The notes under the pieces were generated by a model. It did no database searches. It saw only the letters and a program-made list of their open reading frames with translations, and was not told the DNA's origin. From Mesorhizobium sp. M4B.F.Ca.ET.058.02.1.1 (GTDB lineage Bacteria > Pseudomonadota > Alphaproteobacteria > Rhizobiales > Rhizobiaceae), in the NCBI RefSeq assembly GCF_003952505.1, contig NZ_CP034450.1, forward strand, positions 124,001 to 188,000: a DNA stretch of 64,000 nt. Reading direction: 5' to 3'. Below, one piece after another: positions 47,798 through 56,998 of this stretch (the stretch's first letter is position 1; every line of letters begins with the position of its first letter). A program made the position numbers and the translations under genes.

Positions 47798-48808
47798 CTA
47801 TTTGTCCGAAACCCCTGCCTCTGCGAAGCTCGCCATACGGGCGTGGCATTCCAGCGCCGAGCGCACGATGTTGACGGCAAGGCAGGCGCCGGAGCCTTCG
47901 CCGAGCCGCATGCCGAGGTCGAGCAGCGGCGGCAGGCCGAGCGCTTCGAGCAGGCGGCGGTGGCCGGATTCGGCCGAGACGTGGGCAGCGATGGTGTGGG
48001 CGAGGCCGGTCGGGTGCAGCCGCGCCAGCGGCGCCGCGGCAGCGGTGCAGACAAAACCGTCGAGCAGGACCGGCACATTGTTGCGGCGCGCGGCGAGCGT
48101 GGCGCCGAAGATGGCGGCGAGCTCGCGGCCGCCAAGGGCTGCGGCGATCTTCAGCGGGTCGGACAGCGCGTCGGCATGGCGCTTGAGGCCGGCTTCGATC
48201 GCGGTCACCTTGCGCTCCAGGCCGGCATCGTCGACGCCGGTGCCGCGCCCGGTCCATTTCTCGGCGCCGCCGCCGAACAGGGCGGCAGAAATCGCCGCCG
48301 CCGGCGTGGTGTTGCCGATGCCCATTTCGCCGAAGCAGACGAGGTCGATATCCTTGGTCACCGCGTCATGGCCGGCCGAGACGGCGGCGAGGAAGGCCTT
48401 CTCGTCCATCGCCGGCACTTCGGTGAAGTCGCCGGTCGGATGGTCGAGGTCGAGCGGGATGACGTCGAGCTCGGCGCCAGCGATGCGGGCGAGCTGGTTG
48501 ATGGCGGCGCCGCCGCCGGCGAAATTCGCCACCATCTGTACGGTGACTTCCGACGGGAAGGCCGAGACGCCCTGCGCGGTGACGCCGTGATTGCCGGCAA
48601 AGACGAAGACCTTCACCTTGTCCAGCTTCGGCATGTCGCGGCCCTGCCAGCGCCCCAGCCAGGCGGCGATGGTTTCCAGCCGGCCGAGGCTGCCTTGCGG
48701 CTTGGTCAGCGTGTCCTGGCGGCGGGCGACGGCATTGGCCGCGGTGTCGCTGCCGGCCGGCAGATCGAGGCAGGCAGCGCGAAGTTCATCAAGCGATTTG
48801 AAAGACAT
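47798..48808 (-). CDS. cobT: Nicotinate-nucleotide:dimethylbenzimidazole phosphoribosyltransferase
   Basis: Activates dimethylbenzimidazole to alpha-ribazole phosphate for the lower ligand of cobalamin. The 336-residue product has the N-terminal RQDTLTKPQGSLGRLE, KVFVFAGNHGVTAQGVSAFP, CFGEMGIGNTTPAAAI and the C-terminal catalytic-Glu region LDLGMRLGEGSGAC. It is called CobU in the Pseudomonas denitrificans naming. Last cob gene of the operon as read here. Confidence 0.96.
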   Translation of the reverse strand: MSFKSLDELRAACLDLPAGSDTAANAVARRQDTLTKPQGSLGRLETIAAWLGRWQGRDMPKLDKVKVFVFAGNHGVTAQGVSAFPSEVTVQMVANFAGGGAAINQLARIAGAELDVIPLDLDHPTGDFTEVPAMDEKAFLAAVSAGHDAVTKDIDLVCFGEMGIGNTTPAAAISAALFGGGAEKWTGRGTGVDDAGLERKVTAIEAGLKRHADALSDPLKIAAALGGRELAAIFGATLAARRNNVPVLLDGFVCTAAAAPLARLHPTGLAHTIAAHVSAESGHRRLLEALGLPPLLDLGMRLGEGSGACLAVNIVRSALECHARMASFAEAGVSDK

Positions 48809-48832
48809 GGGGGCAAAGTCTCCGAAAGAGAG

Positions 48833-49609
48833 TCAGGATAGGGATACGGAAGCGACGAGCAGGACTGCGATCTCGCCAAGTTGCTGAAGGGCGCCGATCG
48901 TGTCGCCGGTCTGGCCGTCGATCTGGTTGAGGCAAAGGGCGCGGAACGCGGCAAACAGCAGACCAAGCAGGACGATCGCGACTATGGCGCCGCCTGGCGC
49001 AAGCAGGAGGAGTGGTATCGCGCCGAGCACGGCGCCGGCTATTGCGGCCTCGGCCGAGACGCCGCCGGCGCCGGCCGAGAGGCCGTCGGACCGCGCCGGG
49101 GGCAAGAGATGCATGAAGGCGCCCAGCAATCCGCGCGAGGCGGCGTGCGCGGCAATGAGCGCCAGAAGGGCCTGTGTGGGGTCGGCGAATTCCGAAATCG
49201 CGCTCCAGCGGATCAGCAGCGACAGGGCCAGTGCCGACGCGCCATAGGCGCCGATGCGGCTGTCGCGCATGATCTCCAGTTTTCCACCGCGCGACTTGCC
49301 GCCGCCAAAGCCATCGGCGACATCGGACAACCCATCCTCGTGCAGGCAGCCGGTGGTGAGCAATGTTGCGGCAAGCGCAAGTGCTGCCGCCGGACCCATG
49401 GCAAGGCCGAACCGTTCCGCAGTGGCGTAGACGACCGCGCCGATCAGTCCGACGGCAAGCCCGGCGACCGGGGCGGCCCAGATCGCGGCGGCGAGGCTGC
49501 GCCCGCGAAAATCAAAGACGGGCAGCGGCAGCCTGGTGAAGAAGACCAGGCAAAGGGCGATATCATCGAGGACTTGCCGGAGCGAAAGGGGAAAGTTCTT
49601 GAGCTTCAT
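48833..49609 (-). CDS. cobS: Adenosylcobinamide-GDP ribazoletransferase
   Basis: A 258-residue inner-membrane enzyme joining alpha-ribazole to adenosylcobinamide-GDP, the final assembly step (CobV in P. denitrificans naming). Signature FFTRLPLP near the N-terminus, the acidic motif EDGLSDVADGFGGGKSR, and DSRIGAYGASAL are all visible, with five to six hydrophobic segments. It is 3 bases from cobB and 24 bases from cobT on the same strand. Confidence 0.95.
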   Translation of the reverse strand: MKLKNFPLSLRQVLDDIALCLVFFTRLPLPVFDFRGRSLAAAIWAAPVAGLAVGLIGAVVYATAERFGLAMGPAAALALAATLLTTGCLHEDGLSDVADGFGGGKSRGGKLEIMRDSRIGAYGASALALSLLIRWSAISEFADPTQALLALIAAHAASRGLLGAFMHLLPPARSDGLSAGAGGVSAEAAIAGAVLGAIPLLLLAPGGAIVAIVLLGLLFAAFRALCLNQIDGQTGDTIGALQQLGEIAVLLVASVSLS

Positions 49610-49612
49610 GCC

Positions 49613-50926
49613 CTAGCCCCTCGCAATGGCATGGAAGAACGTCCCGCTGACATGGCCGCGCCGATAGCCGGAGGCGCCGAGCGGATTGCCCTGGCCGTCG
49701 GCAAGGTCGGCCAGCGGCTCGTCGTTGCCGGCAGCGAGCATCTGCGCATAGTGGAATTCATGGCCGCGGATCAGCGTGCCCTCGGCTCCGAGCGGGCAAG
49801 CGGCGCGCAGCCGCGCCTCGCGGTAGCCGAGGTTCATTTTGCGCTTGGCGAAGCTGGTCGAATGGCCGAGCAGGCCAAGCATCGGATGCGTGTCGCCTGC
49901 CGCGTCCTCAAGAGTCTCGCCCAGCACCATGAAGCCACCGCACTCGCCGTGGATCGGCTTGGTCGCGGCGAAGCGCGCCATTGCGGCCCGGAAGTTGGTG
50001 GCGGCGGCCAGCCTGCCGGCATGAAGCTCGGGATAGCCGCCGGGCAGCCAGCAGACATCGCAGCTGTCGTGGGGCGCTTCGTCGGCGAGCGGCGAGAAGG
50101 GGACGATCTCGGCGCCGGCCTTGTGCCAGTGGGCGGCGACGTGCGGGTAGACGAAGGTGAAGGCGGCGTCCTCCGCCAGCGCAATGCGCTGTCCAGGTGG
50201 CGGCAGCGCGTCGCCGAAATCGCCAGCCGCGGGCACCAGCGGCGTGGCCAGCGCCATGATGGCGTCGAGATCGAGCGACTTCTCGGCCATGTCGGCCAGC
50301 CGGTCGAGATGCGCCATCAGGTTCTGGTATTCGCCGGCCTGGACGAGGCCGAGATGGCGCTCCGGCAGGTTGAGCGTGGGATCGCGCAGGATGGCGCCGA
50401 CGACCGGCAGGCCGATCGCCTCGATGGCATCGCCGGACAGCCGCCGGTGGCGCTCGCTGCCGAGCCGGTTAAGGACGACGCCGGCCATGCGCACGCCCGC
50501 GTCGTAGGTTGCAAAACCCTTGGCAACGGCGGCCGCCGTGGTCGACTGGCCGGACACATCGAGCACGAGCAGCACCGGCAGGCCGTAGAGCCGCGCAAGG
50601 TCGGCGGCCGAACCCGTGCGGCCTTCTGGGGCGGGAATGCCGTCGAACAGGCCCATGGCGCTTTCGAGGACGACGAAGTCGGCATCGTCAGCCGCTTGCC
50701 CGGCCAGCGCATTGAGCAGGGAAGGCGGCATTGCCCAGCTGTCGAGGTTGACGCCGGAGAGGCCGGTGGCGGCGGTGTGGAAGCCCGGATCGATGTAATC
50801 GGGCCCGGATTTGGCGCCACGCACCTTCAAGCCGCGCCTGGCGAGCGCGCGCAGGATGCCGATGGTGACGCTGGTCTTGCCCGAACCGGAGCGCGGCGCG
50901 CCGATGATGATGGCGCGTGCCGTCAT
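49613..50926 (-). CDS. cobB: Cobyrinate a,c-diamide synthase (hydrogenobyrinate type)
   Basis: Amidates carboxylates a and c of hydrogenobyrinic acid using glutamine and ATP. The 437-residue protein has an N-terminal DTBS-like ATPase domain (IGAPRSGSGKTSVTIGILRAL, GAKSGPDYIDPGFH) and a C-terminal class I glutamine amidotransferase domain with nucleophile Cys in HGECGGFMVLGE. Its length and the absence of further CobQ features distinguish it from cobyrate synthase. Overlaps cobA by 4 bases. Confidence 0.95.
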   Translation of the reverse strand: MTARAIIIGAPRSGSGKTSVTIGILRALARRGLKVRGAKSGPDYIDPGFHTAATGLSGVNLDSWAMPPSLLNALAGQAADDADFVVLESAMGLFDGIPAPEGRTGSAADLARLYGLPVLLVLDVSGQSTTAAAVAKGFATYDAGVRMAGVVLNRLGSERHRRLSGDAIEAIGLPVVGAILRDPTLNLPERHLGLVQAGEYQNLMAHLDRLADMAEKSLDLDAIMALATPLVPAAGDFGDALPPPGQRIALAEDAAFTFVYPHVAAHWHKAGAEIVPFSPLADEAPHDSCDVCWLPGGYPELHAGRLAAATNFRAAMARFAATKPIHGECGGFMVLGETLEDAAGDTHPMLGLLGHSTSFAKRKMNLGYREARLRAACPLGAEGTLIRGHEFHYAQMLAAGNDEPLADLADGQGNPLGASGYRRGHVSGTFFHAIARG

Positions 50927-51738
50927 GTCTCGCCCGCCAGTGCCGCGCGCATGGCGACGATACCGCCGACGACGATCAGCGCCGGCGAAGCCAGGCCGGC
51001 GGCCGCGGCCTCTTCGGCAATGGTGGCGAGCGTGGCGACAACGGCCCGCTCCTGCGGCGTGGTCGCGGAAACGATCACCGCGGCCGGCGTCGACGGCGCC
51101 AGCCCGCCTTCCAATAATGAAGCGGCGATCTGAGGCAGATTGGCCATTCCCATATAGACGACCACCGGCTGGCCGGTGCGGGCAATCGCGGCCCAGTCGA
51201 GATCGTCATCGGTGCCGGCGGCATGGCCGGTGGCCAGGATGACCGCCTTGTTGATGCCGCGCATGGTGGCGGGAATGCCGGTGGCGGCGAGCGCGCTCAG
51301 GCCCGAGGTCAGGCCGGACAACACACGAAACGGAATAGCTTCGCGCGCCAGCGCCAGCGCCTCTTCGCCGCCGCGCCCGAAGATATAGGGGTCACCGCCC
51401 TTGAGACGGACGACGCGACGTCCCTCGCGCGCCAGCCGCACCAGCAAAGCTGTGATATCGTCCTGCTTCATCGACGGCTGGCCACCGCGTTTACCGGCAT
51501 AGAAAAGCTCCGCGCTTGCGGCGACCGCGACGACATCGGGCGAGACCAGCGCATCGTAGACCAGCGCGTCGCATTGGCCGAGAGCGGCCAGCACTTCGAG
51601 CGTCAGGCAGCCGGGATCGCCGGGGCCCGCGCCGGCCAGCCAAACGTGGCCGGGTTCCAGCTCTCGCGGCTTGAACTTCAGCCGCGCCAGCGCCTGCTCC
51701 ACCGTGGCATGTCCGTTTCTGTTGGTGCTGCCGTTCAC
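50923..51738 (-). CDS. cobA: Uroporphyrinogen-III C-methyltransferase
   Basis: A SAM-dependent enzyme making precorrin-2, the entry to corrin synthesis. The 271-residue product has [37 protein letters not shown] and a C-terminal half typical of SUMT. It is not fused to a siroheme (CysG) domain. GTG 51738 overlaps the cobM stop (GTGA). In many Rhizobiales cobA lies within this cob cluster. Confidence 0.96.
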   Translation of the reverse strand: MNGSTNRNGHATVEQALARLKFKPRELEPGHVWLAGAGPGDPGCLTLEVLAALGQCDALVYDALVSPDVVAVAASAELFYAGKRGGQPSMKQDDITALLVRLAREGRRVVRLKGGDPYIFGRGGEEALALAREAIPFRVLSGLTSGLSALAATGIPATMRGINKAVILATGHAAGTDDDLDWAAIARTGQPVVVYMGMANLPQIAASLLEGGLAPSTPAAVIVSATTPQERAVVATLATIAEEAAAAGLASPALIVVGGIVAMRAALAGET

Positions 51739-52499
51739 AATCCGTCCCGTCCGCGAAAACGCCGCTGGTAGTGGGCGTCGTAAAGTGAGCTTTCGCCGAA
51801 ATCCTGGGCGCCGAGCGCGCTGCCGATGAAGATGATCGCCGTGCGCTCAATCGGGTTTTCCGCCAGCTTCGCCTCGATGGTGGCCAGCGTGCCGGTCAAC
51901 AGACGCTCGTCCGGCCAGGAGGCACGAAAGACAACCGCCACCGGGCAGTCGGCGCCGTAAAGCGGCGTCAGCTCGGCGACGACACGGTCGATGGCGTGGA
52001 TGGCGAGATGGATGGCAAGCGTCGCGCCGGTGCGGCCGAAGCCGGCCAGCGTCTCGCCGGGCGGCATCTTCGAGGCACGGCCGGAGACACGGGTCAGCAC
52101 CAGGCTTTGCGCGAGTTCGGGAATGGTGAGCTCGCGGCGAAGGGCCGCCGCCGCGGCGGCGAAGGAAGGCACGCCCGGCGTCAGCGTGTAGGGGATGTTG
52201 TGCTTTTCCAGCCGGCGGATCTGCTCGGCCACCGCGCTCCACACCGACAGGTCACCGGAATGCAGGCGCGCGACATCCATGCCGGCGGTGTGGGCGGCAA
52301 CGTATTCGGCCTCGATCTCGTCGAGCGACATCGGCGCCGTGTCGATCAGTTTGGTGCCGGGCGCGCAATGTTCGAGCAGTTCGGGCGCAACGATCGAGCC
52401 GGCATAGAGGCAGACCGGGCAACTCGCCAGCAGTCGGCTGCCGCGCAGAGTGATGAGGTCGGCCGCACCGGGGCCGGCGCCGATGAAATGAATGGTCAT
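51735..52499 (-). CDS. cobM: Precorrin-4 C11-methyltransferase
   Basis: A 254-residue SAM methyltransferase of the CbiF/CobM group ([56 protein letters not shown]). It methylates C11 of precorrin-4. Overlaps both cobE and cobA by 4 bases. Confidence 0.96.
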   Translation of the reverse strand: MTIHFIGAGPGAADLITLRGSRLLASCPVCLYAGSIVAPELLEHCAPGTKLIDTAPMSLDEIEAEYVAAHTAGMDVARLHSGDLSVWSAVAEQIRRLEKHNIPYTLTPGVPSFAAAAAALRRELTIPELAQSLVLTRVSGRASKMPPGETLAGFGRTGATLAIHLAIHAIDRVVAELTPLYGADCPVAVVFRASWPDERLLTGTLATIEAKLAENPIERTAIIFIGSALGAQDFGESSLYDAHYQRRFRGRDGL

Positions 52500-52882
52500 G
52501 CGGCATCTCCGGCAAGTGCGATGGCGCAGGTGACAGGACCGAGCACCGTGCGCGGCCCGAGCAGTTTCGCGCCCTTTCCGGCCGCGGCAAGCGCGGAGGC
52601 TTCCGAAACCGACGGCGAGCCGGCCTTCGACTGCGAGAGAACGGAGTGGCTGAGCACGCCGGACGATGCGGCTTGCATCGCATCGTTCGAGACGACGATC
52701 ACAGGCAAAGCGAGGTCGCTGCCGGCGAGGAAGATCGCTTCCTCATCGCGTTTGATTTCACCGGTCGCCAGGGCGGAAAGCGCCGTCACTGCCAATCCAT
52801 GCGCTTCCAAGGCGGTCTCGACGGCGGCGCGCACGTCGCTCGCTGTCACGCCTTTCCGGCTGCCGATGCCCGCGACCATCAT
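52496..52882 (-). CDS. cobE: CobE/CbiG-C-like cobalamin biosynthesis protein
   Basis: A 128-residue protein equivalent to the C-terminal domain of CbiG ([43 protein letters not shown]). CobE is needed in the aerobic pathway and may carry intermediates; an enzymatic role is not settled. ATG 52882 overlaps the cobL end by 4 bases; the longer frame upstream is shadow of cobL. Confidence 0.9.
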   Translation of the reverse strand: MMVAGIGSRKGVTASDVRAAVETALEAHGLAVTALSALATGEIKRDEEAIFLAGSDLALPVIVVSNDAMQAASSGVLSHSVLSQSKAGSPSVSEASALAAAGKGAKLLGPRTVLGPVTCAIALAGDAA

Positions 52883-54120
52883 GGCTTCACCCAGCTCCAT
52901 TGGGTGACCGGCATGGCCGGCCGCCAGGCCTGCATCGAGCCGACGGGCGAGGCTCGCGAGATGGCGATGCGGGTGAGATCGCCGCCGCGCTTGGTGTGTT
53001 GGTCGAGAAGCAGCGTCTCCATCTCCAGCGTCACCGCGTTGGCGACAAGCCGGCCGCCGGGGCGCAGTGCCTTGATCGCCTTCTCCAGCACGCCGGCGTC
53101 GCTGCCGCCGCCGCCGATAAAGATGGCGTCGGGCGTTTCCAGCTTGGCGAAAGCCCTGGGCGCCGGGCCCTCGATCACGACAAGACCGGGCACGCCGCAA
53201 TGCGAGGCGTTACGGCGGATGCGGGCAGCGCGCTCCTTGTCGGCCTCGATGGCGATGGCGCGCAGCGAGGGGTGAGCGAGCATCCATTCGATGCCGACCG
53301 AGCCCGAGCCCGCGCCGACATCCCACAGCAGCTCGCCGCGTCGGGGCCCGAGTGCCGACAGCGTCATGGCGCGGACCTCGCGCTTGGTGATCTGGCCGTC
53401 ATGCTCGAACAGGTGGTCGGCAAGGCCCGACGTCAGCGGCAGGATGCGGGCATCCGGCGTCGATTCAACTTCCAGCGCCAGTACGTTGAGCGGACTGATG
53501 TTCTTGAGATCGAAGCCGTCGGCGCGTGCGCTTCGGCGTGCTTCATCCGGTCCGCCGAGCGCTTCAAGGACCGTCAACCGCGAGGGACCGAAGCCGAGTT
53601 CGTCGAGCAGCCCGGCGATCGCTGCCGGCGCATCGCCGTCGGATGTCAGCGCAAGGATGCGCGCGCCAGGGTGGAGGAGGGGGCGGATAAGGTCGATCGC
53701 GTGGCCGTGGAGCGAGATCGCCTCGACATCCTGCAGCGCCCAGCCCAGCCGGGATGCCGCTAACGAAAGCGATGAAGGCGCCGGCAGCACCCGCATTTGC
53801 TTGGGTTTCACCTTGCGCGCCAGCGTGACACCGACGCCGTGGAAGAACGGGTCGCCGGAAGCGAGCACGCAGACATTCTTCCCGGCCAGCGCCAGCACGT
53901 CGCGCATCTCGGCGTCGAACGGCGTCGGCCATTGGCGGGCCTCGCCCCTGGCCAGGGCTGCGACGAGCGCGAGGTGTCGCTTGCCGCCGAAGATGAATTC
54001 GGCTTGCGCTAGGTGCTGCTTGGCCTCGTCGCCGAGACCCGCTACACCGTCCTCGCCGATGCCGACGACCGTTAGCCATTTTGGCGTGAGCTTGGCGCCG
54101 CGCGGACCCTTAGCAGGCAT
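52879..54120 (-). CDS. cobL: Precorrin-6Y C5,15-methyltransferase (decarboxylating)
   Basis: A bifunctional enzyme: CbiE-like methyltransferase (residues 15-210; WLTVVGIGEDGVAGLGDEA, ASGDPFFHGVG) and CbiT-like methyltransferase/decarboxylase (about 230-400; ALGPRRGELLWDVGAGSGSVG, IFIGGGGSD). Together they methylate C5 and C15 and remove the C12 acetate carboxyl. 413 residues from ATG 54120. Its start abuts the divergent cobK start, so neither gene has its own promoter gap. Confidence 0.96.
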   Translation of the reverse strand: MPAKGPRGAKLTPKWLTVVGIGEDGVAGLGDEAKQHLAQAEFIFGGKRHLALVAALARGEARQWPTPFDAEMRDVLALAGKNVCVLASGDPFFHGVGVTLARKVKPKQMRVLPAPSSLSLAASRLGWALQDVEAISLHGHAIDLIRPLLHPGARILALTSDGDAPAAIAGLLDELGFGPSRLTVLEALGGPDEARRSARADGFDLKNISPLNVLALEVESTPDARILPLTSGLADHLFEHDGQITKREVRAMTLSALGPRRGELLWDVGAGSGSVGIEWMLAHPSLRAIAIEADKERAARIRRNASHCGVPGLVVIEGPAPRAFAKLETPDAIFIGGGGSDAGVLEKAIKALRPGGRLVANAVTLEMETLLLDQHTKRGGDLTRIAISRASPVGSMQAWRPAMPVTQWSWVKP

Positions 54121-54121
54121 G

Positions 54122-54889
54122 ATGACCCACCGCATCCTGATCCTTGGCGGCACCACCGAAGCCCGGCAACTGGCGGGAAAGCTCGCCGCGCGCGCCGATC
54201 TCTCGGTCACGCTTTCGCTGGCCGGCCGCACCGAAAGCCCTGTCGCGCAAGGCGTGCCGGTGCGAAGCGGCGGCTTCGGTGGCGCGGAGGGACTGGCGAC
54301 CTATCTCGACCAGGAAAAGGTCGAGCTGCTGATCGATGCCACACATCCCTATGCGGCGCGCATCTCCGCGAATGCCGCCGAAGCGGCCAGGCAGGCCGGC
54401 GTGCCGATCCTCGCCTTGCGCCGTCCGGGCTGGGAGCCCGTGGCCGGTGACCGCTGGACGCTGGTCGACAGCGCGGCCGAGGCGGCGAGGGCGCTCGGCA
54501 CGGCGCCGCGCCGCGCCTTCCTGGCGATCGGCAGACAGGAGGCCAGCGCTTTCGAGGCGGCACCGCAGCACCGTTATCTCATTCGCAGCGTCGACCCCGT
54601 CGAGCCTAAACTGGGTGTGCCCGACGCGATCTATCTGCTGGCGCGCGGGCCGTTTCCGGAAGCGGAGGAACGCGCGCTGCTCGAAAAGCACGGCATTGAT
54701 GCCGTCGTGTCCAAGAACAGCGGCGGCGGGGCGACCTACGGCAAGATCGCCGCGGCGCGCGCCTTCGGCATCGAAGTGGTCATGGTCCGTCGGCCGCCCG
54801 TGCCGGACGTTCCGTCGGCCGAGACCGTCGATCAGATGGCCGCCAAGGTCGATCATCTTTTCGCGCCCGTTGCCGAGCGTGGCGTGTAG
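54122..54889 (+). CDS. cobK: Precorrin-6A reductase
   Basis: An NADPH-dependent reductase forming precorrin-6B, the substrate of CobL. The 255-residue product has ILGGTTEARQLAGKLAARAD, LLIDATHPYAARISANAAEA and VVSKNSGGGATYGKIAAARA, as in the family. It is the only cob gene on the plus strand. ATG 54122 (or 54119) lies directly against the cobL start; the 3' end overlaps cobJ by 37 bases on the opposite strand. Its promoter must lie inside cobL. Confidence 0.95.
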   Translation: MTHRILILGGTTEARQLAGKLAARADLSVTLSLAGRTESPVAQGVPVRSGGFGGAEGLATYLDQEKVELLIDATHPYAARISANAAEAARQAGVPILALRRPGWEPVAGDRWTLVDSAAEAARALGTAPRRAFLAIGRQEASAFEAAPQHRYLIRSVDPVEPKLGVPDAIYLLARGPFPEAEERALLEKHGIDAVVSKNSGGGATYGKIAAARAFGIEVVMVRRPPVPDVPSAETVDQMAAKVDHLFAPVAERGV

Positions 54890-55617
54890 ACCAGCGACGG
54901 CTTGTCGCCACGCCGGATGATCCTCGTTTCCGGCGAGCCGATGATGATGCAGGTGGCCATGTCGGCCTTTTCCGCATCGGCATCCGCAAGCAGATGCACG
55001 TCGATACGTTCGTCCGGCCGGCCGGCGGCGCGGCCGAAGATGACCGGCGTGGTGCCGGGCAGGATCGCTTTCAGGCATTCGAAGGCGCGGCCGAGCTGCC
55101 AGGGGCGCGCCTTGCTGATCGGGTTGTAAAGCGCAATGACGAAGCCGGCGCCGGCGGCAGCCAGCAAGCGCAGCTCGATCAACTCCCATGGCTTCAGATT
55201 GTCGGAGAGCGAGATGGCGCAGAAATCGTGGCCGAGCGGTGCGCCGATGCGGGCGGCGACCGCAAGCATGGCGGTGACGCCGGGAACGACCGCAAGGTCG
55301 ACCGCGCGCCATTCCGTCGGGCCGGCCTCGATCGCTTCGCAGACCGCTGCCGCCATGGCGAACACGCCGGGGTCGCCGCCGGACACGACAGCAACGTTAT
55401 GGCCCTCGGCGGCCTTGGCCAGAGCTTCGTTGGAGCGGGCAAGCTCCTCGCGGTTGTCGGATGCGATGCGGGTCTGGTCCGCTCTCAACTCCAGCCGGTC
55501 GAGATAGGGCTTGTAGCCATAGAAGAAGGAAGCCTCCGCCACGGCGCGTCTTGCCTCCGGCGTAACCTGGTCGGCATTGCCGGGGCCGAGACCGATGACG
55601 GTGAGACGGCCGCTCAT
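54853..55617 (-). CDS. cobJ: Precorrin-3B C17-methyltransferase
   Basis: A 254-residue SAM methyltransferase that also contracts the macrocycle ring (TVIGLGPGNADQVTPEARRAV, AVVSGGDPGVFAMAAAVCE, VVPGVTAMLAVAARIGAPLGHDF). Acts on precorrin-3B made by CobG. ATGA overlap with cobI. It converges onto cobK with a 37-base overlap. Confidence 0.96.
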   Translation of the reverse strand: MSGRLTVIGLGPGNADQVTPEARRAVAEASFFYGYKPYLDRLELRADQTRIASDNREELARSNEALAKAAEGHNVAVVSGGDPGVFAMAAAVCEAIEAGPTEWRAVDLAVVPGVTAMLAVAARIGAPLGHDFCAISLSDNLKPWELIELRLLAAAGAGFVIALYNPISKARPWQLGRAFECLKAILPGTTPVIFGRAAGRPDERIDVHLLADADAEKADMATCIIIGSPETRIIRRGDKPSLVYTPRSATGAKR

Positions 55618-56363
55618 GCCTTTGCTCCGGGGCGGGCGGACCAGCCGGCGACCAGCACGATGGCGAAGTAGGGCGCCTTGTCGTCCGGCTTGTCGGCTAG
55701 CCGCATCGAGACGCTGCCCGGCATGGAGCCGCGCTCGACATAGACGGCTTTCGCAAGCTTGCCCGTCGCCTGCAGCGCGCGCCGGATCTTGGGCAGGTTG
55801 CGGCCGACCTTCATGATCACCGCTGCGTCGGTGTCGGCCAGCCGCCGCGTCAGCTCGAACTCGCTCATCGTGCCCGGCAGGACAGTCAGTACGTCGTCGC
55901 CCTGGACGATAGGCAGGCCGGTCGCCGACCAGCAGCCGGACATGGCGGTGACGCCGGGGATGACCTCGGTCGGGAAGCGATGCGCGAGGCGAACGTGCAG
56001 GTGCATGTAGGAGCCGTAGAACAGCGGGTCGCCTTCCGACAGCACCGCCACCATCCTGCCGGCGGCAAGATGTTCCGCGACCGCCTCCGCCGACTGCGCG
56101 TAGAAATCGGCGATCTGCGAGCGGTAGTCGTCGTGATCCTTGTCGATCTCGGTCGTCACCGGATAGAGCAGCGGCAGCTCGATCATGTCCGGCCGGAAGC
56201 GGGCCTCGACGATGGCGCGCGCATTGCTGTTGTTGCCGCGCTTGGCGAAATAGGCGACGACGTCGGCCTCTGCCAATGCCCGCGCAGCCTTGAGCGTCAG
56301 TAGCTCGGGATCGCCGGGACCGGTGCCGACGCCGACGAGGCGGCCTTTTACAATCGCGTTCAC
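55614..56363 (-). CDS. cobI: Precorrin-2 C20-methyltransferase
   Basis: A 249-residue SAM methyltransferase (GRLVGVGTGPGDPELLTLKA, LSEGDPLFYGSYMHLHVRL, VIPGVTAMSGCWSATGLP) converting precorrin-2 to precorrin-3A. Overlaps cobH and cobJ by 4 bases each. Confidence 0.96.
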   Translation of the reverse strand: MNAIVKGRLVGVGTGPGDPELLTLKAARALAEADVVAYFAKRGNNSNARAIVEARFRPDMIELPLLYPVTTEIDKDHDDYRSQIADFYAQSAEAVAEHLAAGRMVAVLSEGDPLFYGSYMHLHVRLAHRFPTEVIPGVTAMSGCWSATGLPIVQGDDVLTVLPGTMSEFELTRRLADTDAAVIMKVGRNLPKIRRALQATGKLAKAVYVERGSMPGSVSMRLADKPDDKAPYFAIVLVAGWSARPGAKA

Positions 56364-56998
56364 AGGCCGGGCCTCGCCAATGCGTTGAGGGCAGCGGCGG
56401 TCATGGCGCTGCCGCCCAGCCTGCCGCGCACGATGGCGTAAGGCACGCCATAGGAATTCTCGGCCAGCGCGTCCTTCGATTCGGCGGCCCCGACGAAGCC
56501 GACCGGCATGCCGATGATCGCCGCCGGCTTCGGCTCGCCGTCGCGCAGTTTTTCCAGCAGATAGAAGAGCGCCGTTGGCGCGTTGCCGATGGCGACGACC
56601 GAGCCGGCGATGCGCTCGCCCCAGAGGTCGATTGCCGCGGCCGAGCGGGTGTTGCCGATTTCTTTCGCGATCTCATGCGTACGCGGATCGCGCAGCGTGC
56701 AGATCACCTCGTTGCCGGCCGGCAGGCGAGCGCGGGTCACGCCATGCGAAACCATCTCGGCGTCGCAGAAGATCGGCGCGCCTGCGGCAAGCGCCGCGCG
56801 CGCCGCATCCACGAAACCGCTGGAGAAGACGAAATGGCTGGCGGCCTCGACCTGGCCGCAGGCATGGATCATGCGGATCGCAACATCGGCCTCGGCGTCC
56901 GAGAAGCGCGACAGGTCGGCCTCGGCGCGGATGATGGCGAAGGAGCGCTCATAGATCGCCGTGCCGTCGTGGATGTAGTCGTAGGCCGCCATGCTCAT
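56360..56998 (-). CDS. cobH: Precorrin-8X methylmutase
   Basis: A 212-residue enzyme moving the methyl group from C11 to C12 to form hydrogenobyrinic acid. Conserved DGTAIYERSFAIIRAEADL, CDAEMVSHGVTRARLP (with the catalytic His) and IGMPVGFVGAAESKDAL. ATG 56998 overlaps the cobG stop in ATGA. Confidence 0.96.
   Translation of the reverse strand: MSMAAYDYIHDGTAIYERSFAIIRAEADLSRFSDAEADVAIRMIHACGQVEAASHFVFSSGFVDAARAALAAGAPIFCDAEMVSHGVTRARLPAGNEVICTLRDPRTHEIAKEIGNTRSAAAIDLWGERIAGSVVAIGNAPTALFYLLEKLRDGEPKPAAIIGMPVGFVGAAESKDALAENSYGVPYAIVRGRLGGSAMTAAALNALARPGL

Noticed and set aside
48881..51133. A 750-codon open frame on the plus strand across cobS and cobB
   Set aside because: It is the antisense of two clearly recognised genes, has no family resemblance and has the Arg/Gly/Ala/His bias of GC-rich shadow frames.
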